A stretch of DNA of 64,000 bases from positions 21,140 through 85,139 of the forward strand of contig JAJDIT010000005.1 of assembly GCA_030266845.1 (NCBI GenBank). Direction: 5' to 3'. Below, in pieces: positions 1-6,972 of the stretch. The notes beneath the pieces were generated by a model. That model was not told the DNA's origin and did not search any database. It saw only the letters and a list, made by a program, of their open reading frames with translations. Made by a program: the position numbers and the translations under genes. This DNA comes from Acholeplasma sp. OttesenSCG-928-E16 (GTDB lineage Bacteria; Bacillota_I; Bacilli_A; Acholeplasmatales; Acholeplasmataceae). Each line of letters begins with the position of its first letter. Within the stretch, counting starts at the first letter, position 1.

Positions 1-666
1 AAAGGCAATATATGGATTAGGAATCTTCATCTTCAATCCCAAACAGTAACTAAAGAGAGTTCCTAACGCTCCTCCTAAATTAACTTTAGTAAGCAATGTT
101 ACAAAAAGAATAATTAAAGCTGCTAGAAGAATTGAACCTAATATAATTAGTTTTCCTCTTTTTGAAGTCCGATAAAGAACCATCCTAATAAACCAACCAA
201 ATGTAAAAGCAAAAGTTAAAGCCCCAAAAGTCCATATAAACATACTAATAAAATCCATTTTATACATAAAGGCAAATATAATTATTGGAGATCCAATAGC
301 ATCAGCCAAATATTCTATCGAAACAGTTAATAAGGACCATGCAAATGAGGTTAATAAAGAGATTAAAAGCGATGTGATAAAATAGGTTTTTCTTGATAAA
401 CCGTTTTGAATAGAAAAGGTAAAAGTACTTTTAAAGAAAGCAACCCCAATAATCGCTATCCAAGATATAGCAACTATATCATATGACCCAGCTTTAGCTT
501 CATTTGAATCGGCAAATATTCCAACTAAAGTGGTAGCAAGCAAATTAAAAACTAAACAAATCAAAAATCCTAAGGTTTGACTAGAGTAACAATAAACGAT
601 GAATTTAGAAATAGCGATCGCTTTTCTTTTTTTAACGTTATATGGTTTTATTGCATTTTCATTCAT
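1..666 (-). CDS. ABC-2 type transporter permease, 3' end cut by window edge
   Basis: Translating the minus strand from 666 gives an uninterrupted 222-codon reading frame that runs off the window, so the C-terminus is missing. It begins MNENAIKPYNVKKRK, a basic cytoplasmic stretch, and then shows at least five strongly hydrophobic segments (around residues 20-50, 60-80, 95-115, 120-165 and 180-200). This is the profile of a YtrC/ABC-2 permease. The start ATG overlaps the stop of the ATPase gene by 8 bases (ATGAATGA) and has an AGGAGG ribosome site a few bases upstream, inside the ATPase gene, so the two are translationally coupled. Membrane half of an exporter; the substrate cannot be read from sequence. 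Assignment as partner of the ATPase rests on position and topology. Confidence 0.8.
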   Translation of the reverse strand, partial: MNENAIKPYNVKKRKAIAISKFIVYCYSSQTLGFLICLVFNLLATTLVGIFADSNEAKAGSYDIVAISWIAIIGVAFFKSTFTFSIQNGLSRKTYFITSLLISLLTSFAWSLLTVSIEYLADAIGSPIIIFAFMYKMDFISMFIWTFGALTFAFTFGWFIRMVLYRTSKRGKLIILGSILLAALIILFVTLLTKVNLGGALGTLFSYCLGLKMKIPNPYIAF

Positions 667-1537
667 TTTTTGTGCCTCCTTTTTCCGTTAAGCAGATGAA
701 TAAATCTTGTAGTTTTCCACTAGAAAGATCTAAATTGCATTTTGATATTTCATCTTTACTATAACTTTCATCTTTTAAAAGTGTTGCGCTATAAAAGTTT
801 CCAATGTTATCGATTTTTAGCACCTTTTTATCCTTAATATAATTTTCAACACTATTCTTTGAACCAGATACAATATATGCTAAATTTAAGACATTATCTA
901 TCTCATCATCAACGATGATCTTTCCGTCATTAATGATTATTGCATGTTCTATTACATCTTGAACCTCATCAATTAAGTGAGTTGATATAATGATTGTTTT
1001 AGGCTCTTTTGTATAGCTTTCTAATAATCTTTTATAAAACAAAGCTCGATAATTAGCGTCCAGTCCTAATACTGGTTCATCAAATATCATAATGCTAGTA
1101 TTAGATGCTAGTGTTAATATTAGTTTTAAAATCCCTTTATATCCTGTTGATAATTGACTTACTTTCTTATTAGTGTTTAAATCAAAATCTTTTGAGAGTT
1201 GATAAGCATAATCAATATCAAAGTATTGATGGATATCCTTAGCTAACAAAAAACACTTTTTCACCCTTATTTCTAAAGGATATGTGGCGTTTTCGGTCAT
1301 CCCAAATATTTTACTTTGAGCAACCGTGTTTTCAGTAGCGCTATCATCATCAATATAAATCTCTCCAGAGGTTGGAAATAATCGATTAGTAATCATATTG
1401 ATAAGTGTAGATTTACCGGCTCCATTTCTGCCTAGCAATGCATATATTTTGTTTTCTTCAAATGTTAGGTTAACATTATCAACAGCGATCAGTTCATCAA
1501 ATTTTTTTGTAAGGTTAATTGTTTTTATTGTACTCAT
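659..1537 (-). CDS. ABC transporter ATP-binding protein (YtrB-like)
   Basis: A 292-aa nucleotide-binding subunit. Walker A GRNGAGKST lies at about residues 36-44, Walker B IMIFDEPVLGLD at about 148-159, and the H-loop histidine in IISTHLIDEV at about 185. The signature motif reads LSTGYKG instead of LSGGQ, a variant seen in YtrB/EcsA-type exporters. The last 80 residues form a C-terminal extension of the kind carried by ABC-2 exporter ATPases. It lies between the GntR gene (23-base overlap) and the permease (8-base overlap), so all three form one transcript controlled by the GntR protein. Such systems often respond to envelope stress or antimicrobial peptides; that role here is inference. Confidence 0.9.
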   Translation of the reverse strand: MSTIKTINLTKKFDELIAVDNVNLTFEENKIYALLGRNGAGKSTLINMITNRLFPTSGEIYIDDDSATENTVAQSKIFGMTENATYPLEIRVKKCFLLAKDIHQYFDIDYAYQLSKDFDLNTNKKVSQLSTGYKGILKLILTLASNTSIMIFDEPVLGLDANYRALFYKRLLESYTKEPKTIIISTHLIDEVQDVIEHAIIINDGKIIVDDEIDNVLNLAYIVSGSKNSVENYIKDKKVLKIDNIGNFYSATLLKDESYSKDEISKCNLDLSSGKLQDLFICLTEKGGTKNE

Positions 1538-1904
1538 TTTCTTTCCCTTTCTTCAATAAAAAGTCTAGTTCTTGTTCTGTTATTTCTAGTTTTTTGCCTT
1601 CTTCATATAATGGAATAATATATTTTTCATAAAAATCCCCATATCTTTTTTTTCTAATTTTTTCTTTAGCTCCGCTTGTAACAAACATTCCAATCCCTCG
1701 TTTCTTATAAATTATTCCCTCATCCACCAATAGGTTAACACCCTTATTGGAGGTGGCAGGATTTATTTTGAAACTAATAGATATTTCAGTAGAAGAGGGT
1801 ATTTGTGTCTCCTCCTCAAAAACTCCTTTTAAAATGTTGTCTTCGATTGCTTCTGCTATTAATAAAAATAGCGGTTTATCTGGATTGTTTAAATCTATTT
1901 TCAT
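1515..1904 (-). CDS. GntR-family transcriptional regulator (YtrA subfamily)
   Basis: A 129-aa protein with an N-terminal winged helix-turn-helix (about residues 10-78; IPSSTEISISFKINPATSNKG, with KKRGIGMFV as the wing) and only about 45 residues after it. Full GntR regulators carry a ligand-binding domain; the short tail here is typical of the YtrA subfamily, whose members repress their own ABC transporter operons. It is the first gene of the operon. AAGGTGAT precedes the ATG as ribosome site, and a consensus promoter and an inverted repeat lie just upstream. The ligand is unknown. Confidence 0.9.
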   Translation of the reverse strand: MKIDLNNPDKPLFLLIAEAIEDNILKGVFEEETQIPSSTEISISFKINPATSNKGVNLLVDEGIIYKKRGIGMFVTSGAKEKIRKKRYGDFYEKYIIPLYEEGKKLEITEQELDFLLKKGKENEYNKNN

Positions 1905-1922
1905 GTGATCACCTTTAACTTA

Positions 1923-1980
1923 AGTGGTTAATTACTCCACTAACTAACCTTATTATAACAACCAAAGAAATTCATGTCAA
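1923..1980 (-). promoter_or_regulatory. Consensus sigma-A promoter plus GntR operator
   Basis: On the minus strand TTGACA (1980-1975) and TATAAT (1957-1952) are separated by exactly 17 bases, and TG one base before the -10 makes it an extended -10. This is a perfect consensus promoter. Directly downstream, about where transcription should start, is the inverted repeat AGTGG-N9-CCACT (1923-1941), placed as an autorepressor site for the GntR protein encoded 19 bases further on. Confidence 0.8.
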
Positions 1981-2015
1981 CTAATTTTTTTAATATTTTT
2001 TCTTTATTACATAAA

Positions 2016-2038
2016 AAAATAAGCCGATGGCTTATTTT
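2016..2038 (-). terminator. Intrinsic terminator of acpP
   Basis: AAAATAAGCC-GAT-GGCTTATTTT forms a 10-bp stem with a 3-base loop, followed on the minus strand by a U run. The acpP stop codon (2032-2034) lies inside the stem. Confidence 0.8.
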
Positions 2039-2262
2039 ACGTTTTTTTCTATGAAATTTACCATATCTCCGATAGTTTTGACATCCTTCATTGCTTCATC
2101 GCTAATTTCAATATCAAACTCATCTTCAATCGCCATGATGACTTCTACCGCGTCTATTGAATCGGCTCCTAAATCATCAACTAAACTTGCCTCTAAAGTG
2201 ATTTTTTCTTCTGGAACGTTAAGTTCGTTCGCTATAATCTTTTTAACTTTTTCGAAAACCAT
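2032..2262 (-). CDS. acpP: Acyl carrier protein
   Basis: A 76-aa acidic protein beginning MVFEKVKKIIANELNV, with the phosphopantetheine attachment motif GADSIDAVEV; Ser35 should carry the prosthetic group (DSI in place of the commoner DSL). It carries acyl chains in lipid synthesis in the cytoplasm. A longer reading frame starts at 2319 but is rejected: a consensus promoter (2287-2315) lies between the two starts, and the start at 2262 has AAGGAGGAT at the right distance. No other fatty-acid gene is adjacent. It lies 62 bases downstream of malQ but has its own promoter and terminator, so it is a single-gene transcript. Confidence 0.95.
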   Translation of the reverse strand: MVFEKVKKIIANELNVPEEKITLEASLVDDLGADSIDAVEVIMAIEDEFDIEISDEAMKDVKTIGDMVNFIEKNVK

Positions 2263-2286
2263 AGGTATATCCTCCTTACCGCAATT

Positions 2287-2315
2287 AGTATAAAACATAA
2301 TAGGTATTTTGTCAA
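2287..2315 (-). promoter_or_regulatory. Promoter of acpP
   Basis: TTGACA (2315-2310), a 17-base spacer and TATACT (2292-2287) on the minus strand. The predicted start of transcription is near 2280, downstream of the alternative upstream start codon, which fixes the acpP start at 2262. Confidence 0.85.
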
Positions 2316-2324
2316 TCAAAAGTC

Positions 2325-3800
2325 TTATTTGCTTCTGCCAGTTAAAATAGTTAAATTCTTTATTTTGTTTAATAGATTTTCATCAAAATCTTCTTTTAAT
2401 GCGCGCCACTTCCAGTTGTTTCCAAGAGTCGCTGGCGTATTCATCCTCGCACTATTATCTAACCCTAGATAATCTTGAAGTGGTATAATCGCTATTTTAG
2501 CAACTGAAGTTAGTGCACATTTAACTAAACTATCAACGTCTCTTTTGTTATTTGCGTTAATATATTTTAAGCAAAAGTCCAAATCAGTATCACTTAAGCT
2601 ATCAAACCAAGATCTGGTTGTTTCGTTATCATGAGTTCCGGTATAAACAATGGAATTATAAGGATGATGATGTGGTAAATAGTCACTATCACTTTTCGCA
2701 TCAAAGGCAAACTGTAACAATTTCATTCCCGGATAATTAGTTTCTTTTAAAAGATTTCTTACTTCATCTGTCACATTTCCTAAATCCTCAGCAATTATAT
2801 TTAGTTTTCCTAATTTATATTCAATTGTTTTAAAGAAGTCGATACCAGGTCCTTTTTTCCAAAAGCCGTTTCTAGCTGTTTTTTCATTAAACTTGATGCA
2901 AAAATAGTTCTCAAAACCAATGAAATGATCAATCCTTACTAAATCAAATAGCCTATTAGCATTTTTTAATCTTTCTATCCACCAATTATAGTCATCACTT
3001 ACTATATGATCCCAGTTATAAAGCGGATTACCCCAAAGCTGACCATCTTCGCTAAATTTATCGGGTGGAACGCCAGCTACATAATTAGGAGCTAAATCTT
3101 CGTTTAGATCAAATAAATATGGCCTTGCCCAAACATCACTAGAATCAAGAGCAACATAAATCGGCATATCACCGATTATTTTGATATTATTTTTATTTGC
3201 GTACTCTTTTAGTGAATACCACTGTTCATAAAAGTTATATTGTAAAAAAGAATAAAATTCAATTCGATCAAAAAGCATTTTTTGATATCTATCCATCGCT
3301 TTTATTTCTCTTTTTTTAATATCATCAGGCCATTCTTGAAAGCTAACTCCCTTAAAATGCTCTTTTATAGCCATAAAAAAAGCATAATCATATAGCCAAT
3401 AAGCATTATCTTTTTTAAAGTTTTGATATTTATTAGAGGTAATATCAAATCTCTTATAAGCTTTCATTAAGATCAAGTATCTTTTTTCGTATTGATCTTT
3501 ATAGTCAACACTTTTATTATTAATTACTTTGATATTTATTTCTACTTTTTTTAATAACCCAATATCTACTAAAAAATCTAAGTCAATAAAATAGGGATTT
3601 CCAGCAAAAGCTGAAAATGTTTGATATGGAGAATCACCAAATGAAGTATGACCTAATGGTAGTATTTGCCAAAAGGCTTGTTTTGATTTATTTAAAAAAT
3701 CGATAAATGAATACGCCTCACTACCAAAAGTTCCAATACCATATGGACTAGGAAGACTTGATACATGTAATAGTATTCCACTTTCTCTTATTTTTGACAT
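2325..3800 (-). CDS. malQ: 4-alpha-glucanotransferase (amylomaltase), GH77
   Basis: A 491-aa protein of usual family length. It opens with the MalQ N-terminal pattern ESGILLHVSSLPSPYGIGTF and contains WARPYLFDLNED, GVPPDKFSEDGQLWGNPLY, the nucleophile region RIDHFIGFENY, IIAEDLGNVTDEV and the late motif YTGTHDNETTRSW, which together are diagnostic of GH77. It disproportionates maltodextrins in the cytoplasm, releasing glucose and making longer chains for the phosphorylase encoded at 6970-9330. It is divergent from the LacI-type regulator, and a candidate operator lies between them at 3861-3874. Confidence 0.95.
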   Translation of the reverse strand: MSKIRESGILLHVSSLPSPYGIGTFGSEAYSFIDFLNKSKQAFWQILPLGHTSFGDSPYQTFSAFAGNPYFIDLDFLVDIGLLKKVEINIKVINNKSVDYKDQYEKRYLILMKAYKRFDITSNKYQNFKKDNAYWLYDYAFFMAIKEHFKGVSFQEWPDDIKKREIKAMDRYQKMLFDRIEFYSFLQYNFYEQWYSLKEYANKNNIKIIGDMPIYVALDSSDVWARPYLFDLNEDLAPNYVAGVPPDKFSEDGQLWGNPLYNWDHIVSDDYNWWIERLKNANRLFDLVRIDHFIGFENYFCIKFNEKTARNGFWKKGPGIDFFKTIEYKLGKLNIIAEDLGNVTDEVRNLLKETNYPGMKLLQFAFDAKSDSDYLPHHHPYNSIVYTGTHDNETTRSWFDSLSDTDLDFCLKYINANNKRDVDSLVKCALTSVAKIAIIPLQDYLGLDNSARMNTPATLGNNWKWRALKEDFDENLLNKIKNLTILTGRSK

Positions 3801-3841
3801 TGTTTATCCTCATAATATCCTATATTATTATTTTATCATAG

Positions 3842-3874
3842 CACAATATATTATATATTGTGTTATCGGTTTCA
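3842..3874. promoter_or_regulatory. 21-bp perfect palindrome abutting a LacI-type operator
   Basis: CACAATATAT-T-ATATATTGTG (3842-3862) is a perfect inverted repeat. It shares its last two bases with TGTTATCGGTTTCA (3861-3874), which matches the site TGATACCGTTTTCA found between malE and the pullulanase. The central CG and the 14-base layout are those of LacI/CcpA-family operators. It lies between the divergent malQ and lacI genes, upstream of the likely malQ -10 (TGATAAAAT on the minus strand). Confidence 0.55.
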
Positions 3875-3906
3875 TTTTTTTAATATTTTTGATAGCTTAA
3901 AATTAT

Positions 3907-3935
3907 TTGTCTTTCCTCTAAAAAAATGCTATATT
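3907..3935 (+). promoter_or_regulatory. Promoter of the LacI-type regulator gene
   Basis: TTGTCT (3907-3912), a 17-base spacer and TATATT (3930-3935), preceded by TGC to form an extended -10. It lies 25 bases before the GTG start. Confidence 0.65.
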
Positions 3936-3959
3936 AAAGATTGAAGGATAGGTGATAAA

Positions 3960-4937
3960 GTGAAACCAACCATTAGGGATGTTGCTAAAAAAGCGAACGT
4001 ATCGGTATCCACTGTATCTAGAGTCATAAATCAAAAAGGATATGTCCATGAAAGCACTAAGGAAGCGGTTGACAAGGCTATTAGGGATTTAGGTTTTATT
4101 CCTAATCAATTAGCTAGATCATTAACCAGCCGAAGTTCTAGTATAGTGGGAGTTATTTTCCCACATATCGGCCCGAGTTTTTATGGTGAATTATTAGAAG
4201 GAATAGAATCCCAAGCTACTTCTTATGGTTATAAAATTATCTTTTGTCACACTAACGATGATCCTAATAGGGAATTAGAGTATATCAATTTTTTTGAGCA
4301 ATATAATATTGATGGATTGATTGTCGCATCTAATTTCAGTAATACTGAAGCCCTCGATAATCTTAATATTCCGATTGTTACAATCGATCATATCTGGGAC
4401 GAAAACATTCCTTCGATTACTTCAGATAATGTTGAAGGAGGGTATTTAGCAGCTAAACACTTTTATGAAACTGGTTGTAAGAAAGTATTATTATTTAGAG
4501 GCCCTTCATTCTTATTAACTACTATTGAAAGAACGATGGGGTTCATGAGATTTGCTGATAAAGTTGATATGGAAGTTTTAATTTATGATTTTGATATTGT
4601 CAATCCAGATTTCAAATTGATTAAAAAAACAATAGTTAATAATAATGGAATTGATGGAATATTTGCATTTTCTGATACTATCGCCTTTGTAACATCTAGC
4701 GCACTAAGCGACTTAAAAATAAATGTTCCTGGTGAAGTATCATTGATCGGTTATGATAATTCAATCTTCTCGAAGTGGAATACACCAGCACTTACAACAA
4801 TCAACCAATCTATTAAGTTTTTAGGTCAACAAAGCCTTATTTCACTAGTGAAACTAATAAAAAATGAGCCTCTTGAGCAATTCCATGAAGTCGTTGGAGT
4901 ATCACTTGTCTTAAGAGAGTCAACAAAAAAAATATAA
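3960..4937 (+). CDS. LacI-family transcriptional regulator, probable maltodextrin regulator
   Basis: A 325-aa protein. The N-terminal helix-turn-helix TIRDVAKKANVSVSTVSRVI (residues 4-23) with hinge NQLARSLTSRSS is followed by a periplasmic-binding-protein-like domain (about 60-325; VGVIFPHIG, SFYGELLEGIE, GYDNSIFSKWNTPALTTINQ). It starts at GTG with AGGATAGGTG upstream. Lying between malQ and glgP in a maltose locus, and with matching operator candidates before malQ, glgP and malE, it is most likely the local MalR-type repressor that is released by maltose or a related sugar. A global CcpA role is less likely because the gene sits in this locus, but cannot be excluded from sequence alone. 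Confidence 0.88.
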   Translation: MKPTIRDVAKKANVSVSTVSRVINQKGYVHESTKEAVDKAIRDLGFIPNQLARSLTSRSSSIVGVIFPHIGPSFYGELLEGIESQATSYGYKIIFCHTNDDPNRELEYINFFEQYNIDGLIVASNFSNTEALDNLNIPIVTIDHIWDENIPSITSDNVEGGYLAAKHFYETGCKKVLLFRGPSFLLTTIERTMGFMRFADKVDMEVLIYDFDIVNPDFKLIKKTIVNNNGIDGIFAFSDTIAFVTSSALSDLKINVPGEVSLIGYDNSIFSKWNTPALTTINQSIKFLGQQSLISLVKLIKNEPLEQFHEVVGVSLVLRESTKKI

Positions 4938-4946
4938 GTTTATTCT

Positions 4947-4986
4947 TAAAAATGCGAAACCAATTATTAAAGGTTTCGCATTTTTT
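4947..4986. terminator. Bidirectional terminator between lacI gene and histidine kinase gene
   Basis: AAAAATGCGAAACC, a 10-base loop, then GGTTTCGCATTTTT: a 14-bp stem with T runs at both ends. It serves the convergent genes on either side. Confidence 0.85.
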
Positions 4987-4992
4987 ATTGCA

Positions 4993-6855
4993 TTATAATT
5001 TTAAATGTTTTGCAATCGTTTCTAACATCGCGTTTAGATCAATCGGTTTAGCTAGATGAGCATTCATTCCTGCTGCTAGAGAATTATCAACATCCTCCTT
5101 ATAAGCATTAGCAGTCATCGCGATAATCGGAACAGTTTTAGAGTCTGCTCTTTTTAAGGATCTAATTTTCCTTGAAGCATCAAGTCCATTTAGATTAGGC
5201 ATTTGAATATCCATAAGTATCAATTGATAATATCCTGAGTTAGAACGACTAAATTTCATCACTGCTTCTTCTCCGTCTTTAGCAAATTCAATTGAGGCAT
5301 TGGCTTCCTTTAGAAGTTCTTCAATTATAACTCGGTTAATCTCAATATCCTCTGCTACTAAGATGTTGATCCCTGTTAAATCAATAGCTAGCGGTTGTTT
5401 TTGCTTTTCTACTTTCTGACCCTTTAAGAATGTAATACTAAAAGAAAACTTTGATCCTTCATTTAGTTTTGATTCAACATTGATTTTACTACCCATCTTA
5501 CCGGCAAGATATTGACTAATCGCTAATCCTAATCCTGTCCCTCCATATCTAATTGAAATAGCTGAGTCAGTTTGTTCAAAGGCTTGAAATAATCTTTTCA
5601 TTTGGGACTCTGTCATCCCAATACCACTATCTTTTACTTCAAATTGATATGTTATCTCATGGTTATTTTCTTTTAATACATTAACCATTAGGGATGTATT
5701 CCCGCCTTTTGGCGTAAACTTAGCGGAATTGCCTAATAGATTATAAAGTATTTGACTTAATCTTGTTGAATCACCAATGACTTGTTGATCTTTTAAATCA
5801 TCAATGTTTGATTGAAAGGTTATTCCTTTATCACTAAATTCTAGATTATAGATTGTCCTAATATCGTTAATGGTACTTTTTAGGTTGAAACTTTCTTCAA
5901 ATAACTCAAATTTCCCTGACTCTATTTTTGACATATCCAAAACATCATTTAATAAGTCCAATAAGTGTTTTGAGGCAACATATATCTCTTCTATCGAATC
6001 CTTTGTCTTCTTGTTTTCGGCATATTTCCTAGCGATTTCTGACATCCCAATAATCGCGTTCATTGGAGTTCTAATCTCATGAGACATGTTAGCTAAAAAC
6101 TTCGATTTTGCCATTGAAGCTATTTTTGCCTTTTCGGTTTGTTCTTCTAGTTCTTCTGTTCTTTTTCTAACCGTATCATCTAGCTCATGGTTCCAATTTA
6201 AGAGTTCTTCGCTTTTTAAGAAATCTCTAACATACATATTATATATTACAACAGACAAGCATAAACAAAATCCGGTAATAATAATCGTATTAGCCCATGT
6301 TTCAATCGAGATAACAGCTGATGTTACGCCACTTCCAAATGCTGCATAACTAATCAATACAAATAATATGCTTCCAGCAATTGATGAGAGACTTTGAACT
6401 GGTTTTAAGATTGGAACCAATCCAACAATTATAATCGCGATTAAATAACTATTCAATCCGGCATCACTTAGGATATTTAGGGTATTAAATACTAGTTGAA
6501 TAACTAAATATGAGTATAAGAAAACATTAATCATTGTCCACCTAAAGGCAGAACTTTTCATTTTTCCTTTTTTCATCAAGAAGAAAATAATAAAAAATAC
6601 AACTCCTAATCCTAATGTTCCCATTGATAATCCGATATAAGCATCCATTGGAACCACAGGTTCTACTGGTTGAGAAACCGGAGGACTTACTGAGGCAACA
6701 ATCATATTCATTACATTTAAAACAATTTGAATGATTACCACATAAATTGATAAAATAAACATTCGCTGAATGTTGGTATTTAATAGGTGCTCATTAAACT
6801 TAGGTGCTTTCTCTTTTGGAAGAGTAGCGAACATTTTAAATTTAGAATTTCTCAT
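4993..6855 (-). CDS. Hybrid sensor histidine kinase with receiver domain
   Basis: A 620-aa membrane protein. Residues 30-210 hold about six hydrophobic segments with no large extracellular domain. A short coiled coil (215-250) leads to the HisKA motif [16 protein letters not shown] with phospho-acceptor His259. The ATPase domain has the N box [10 protein letters not shown] (372-381), DSGIGM (409-414) and GGTGLGLAI (438-446). A receiver domain (about 497-620) carries LMDIQMP with phospho-acceptor Asp549 and the late Thr and Lys (AMTAN, AKPID). No histidine phosphotransfer domain is in the protein, and no response regulator gene is adjacent, so its output partner is elsewhere. The signal is unknown; lying amid sugar genes does not prove a sugar role. 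An extended -10 TGATATAAT is at 6907-6899. Confidence 0.92.
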   Translation of the reverse strand: MRNSKFKMFATLPKEKAPKFNEHLLNTNIQRMFILSIYVVIIQIVLNVMNMIVASVSPPVSQPVEPVVPMDAYIGLSMGTLGLGVVFFIIFFLMKKGKMKSSAFRWTMINVFLYSYLVIQLVFNTLNILSDAGLNSYLIAIIIVGLVPILKPVQSLSSIAGSILFVLISYAAFGSGVTSAVISIETWANTIIITGFCLCLSVVIYNMYVRDFLKSEELLNWNHELDDTVRKRTEELEEQTEKAKIASMAKSKFLANMSHEIRTPMNAIIGMSEIARKYAENKKTKDSIEEIYVASKHLLDLLNDVLDMSKIESGKFELFEESFNLKSTINDIRTIYNLEFSDKGITFQSNIDDLKDQQVIGDSTRLSQILYNLLGNSAKFTPKGGNTSLMVNVLKENNHEITYQFEVKDSGIGMTESQMKRLFQAFEQTDSAISIRYGGTGLGLAISQYLAGKMGSKINVESKLNEGSKFSFSITFLKGQKVEKQKQPLAIDLTGINILVAEDIEINRVIIEELLKEANASIEFAKDGEEAVMKFSRSNSGYYQLILMDIQMPNLNGLDASRKIRSLKRADSKTVPIIAMTANAYKEDVDNSLAAGMNAHLAKPIDLNAMLETIAKHLKL

Positions 6856-6947
6856 TTTTTTGCCTCTTATTTATGATTATTTGATTTATTTATAATTTAT
6901 TATATCATTTTATTGATAAGGAATATTTGTAAATTTGAAAAAAAATC

Positions 6948-6972
6948 AAAAAAAAGGATTGCTCCTTTTTTA
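6948..6972 (-). terminator. Intrinsic terminator of glgP
   Basis: On the minus strand AAAAAGGA-GCAA-TCCTTTTT followed by a U run. The stem (6951-6970) begins at the stop codon of the phosphorylase gene. Confidence 0.75.

Noticed and set aside
2263..2319. N-terminal extension of acpP by 19 codons
   Set aside because: A consensus promoter lies between the longer start and 2262, so the extension would not be transcribed from it, and the ribosome site fits 2262.
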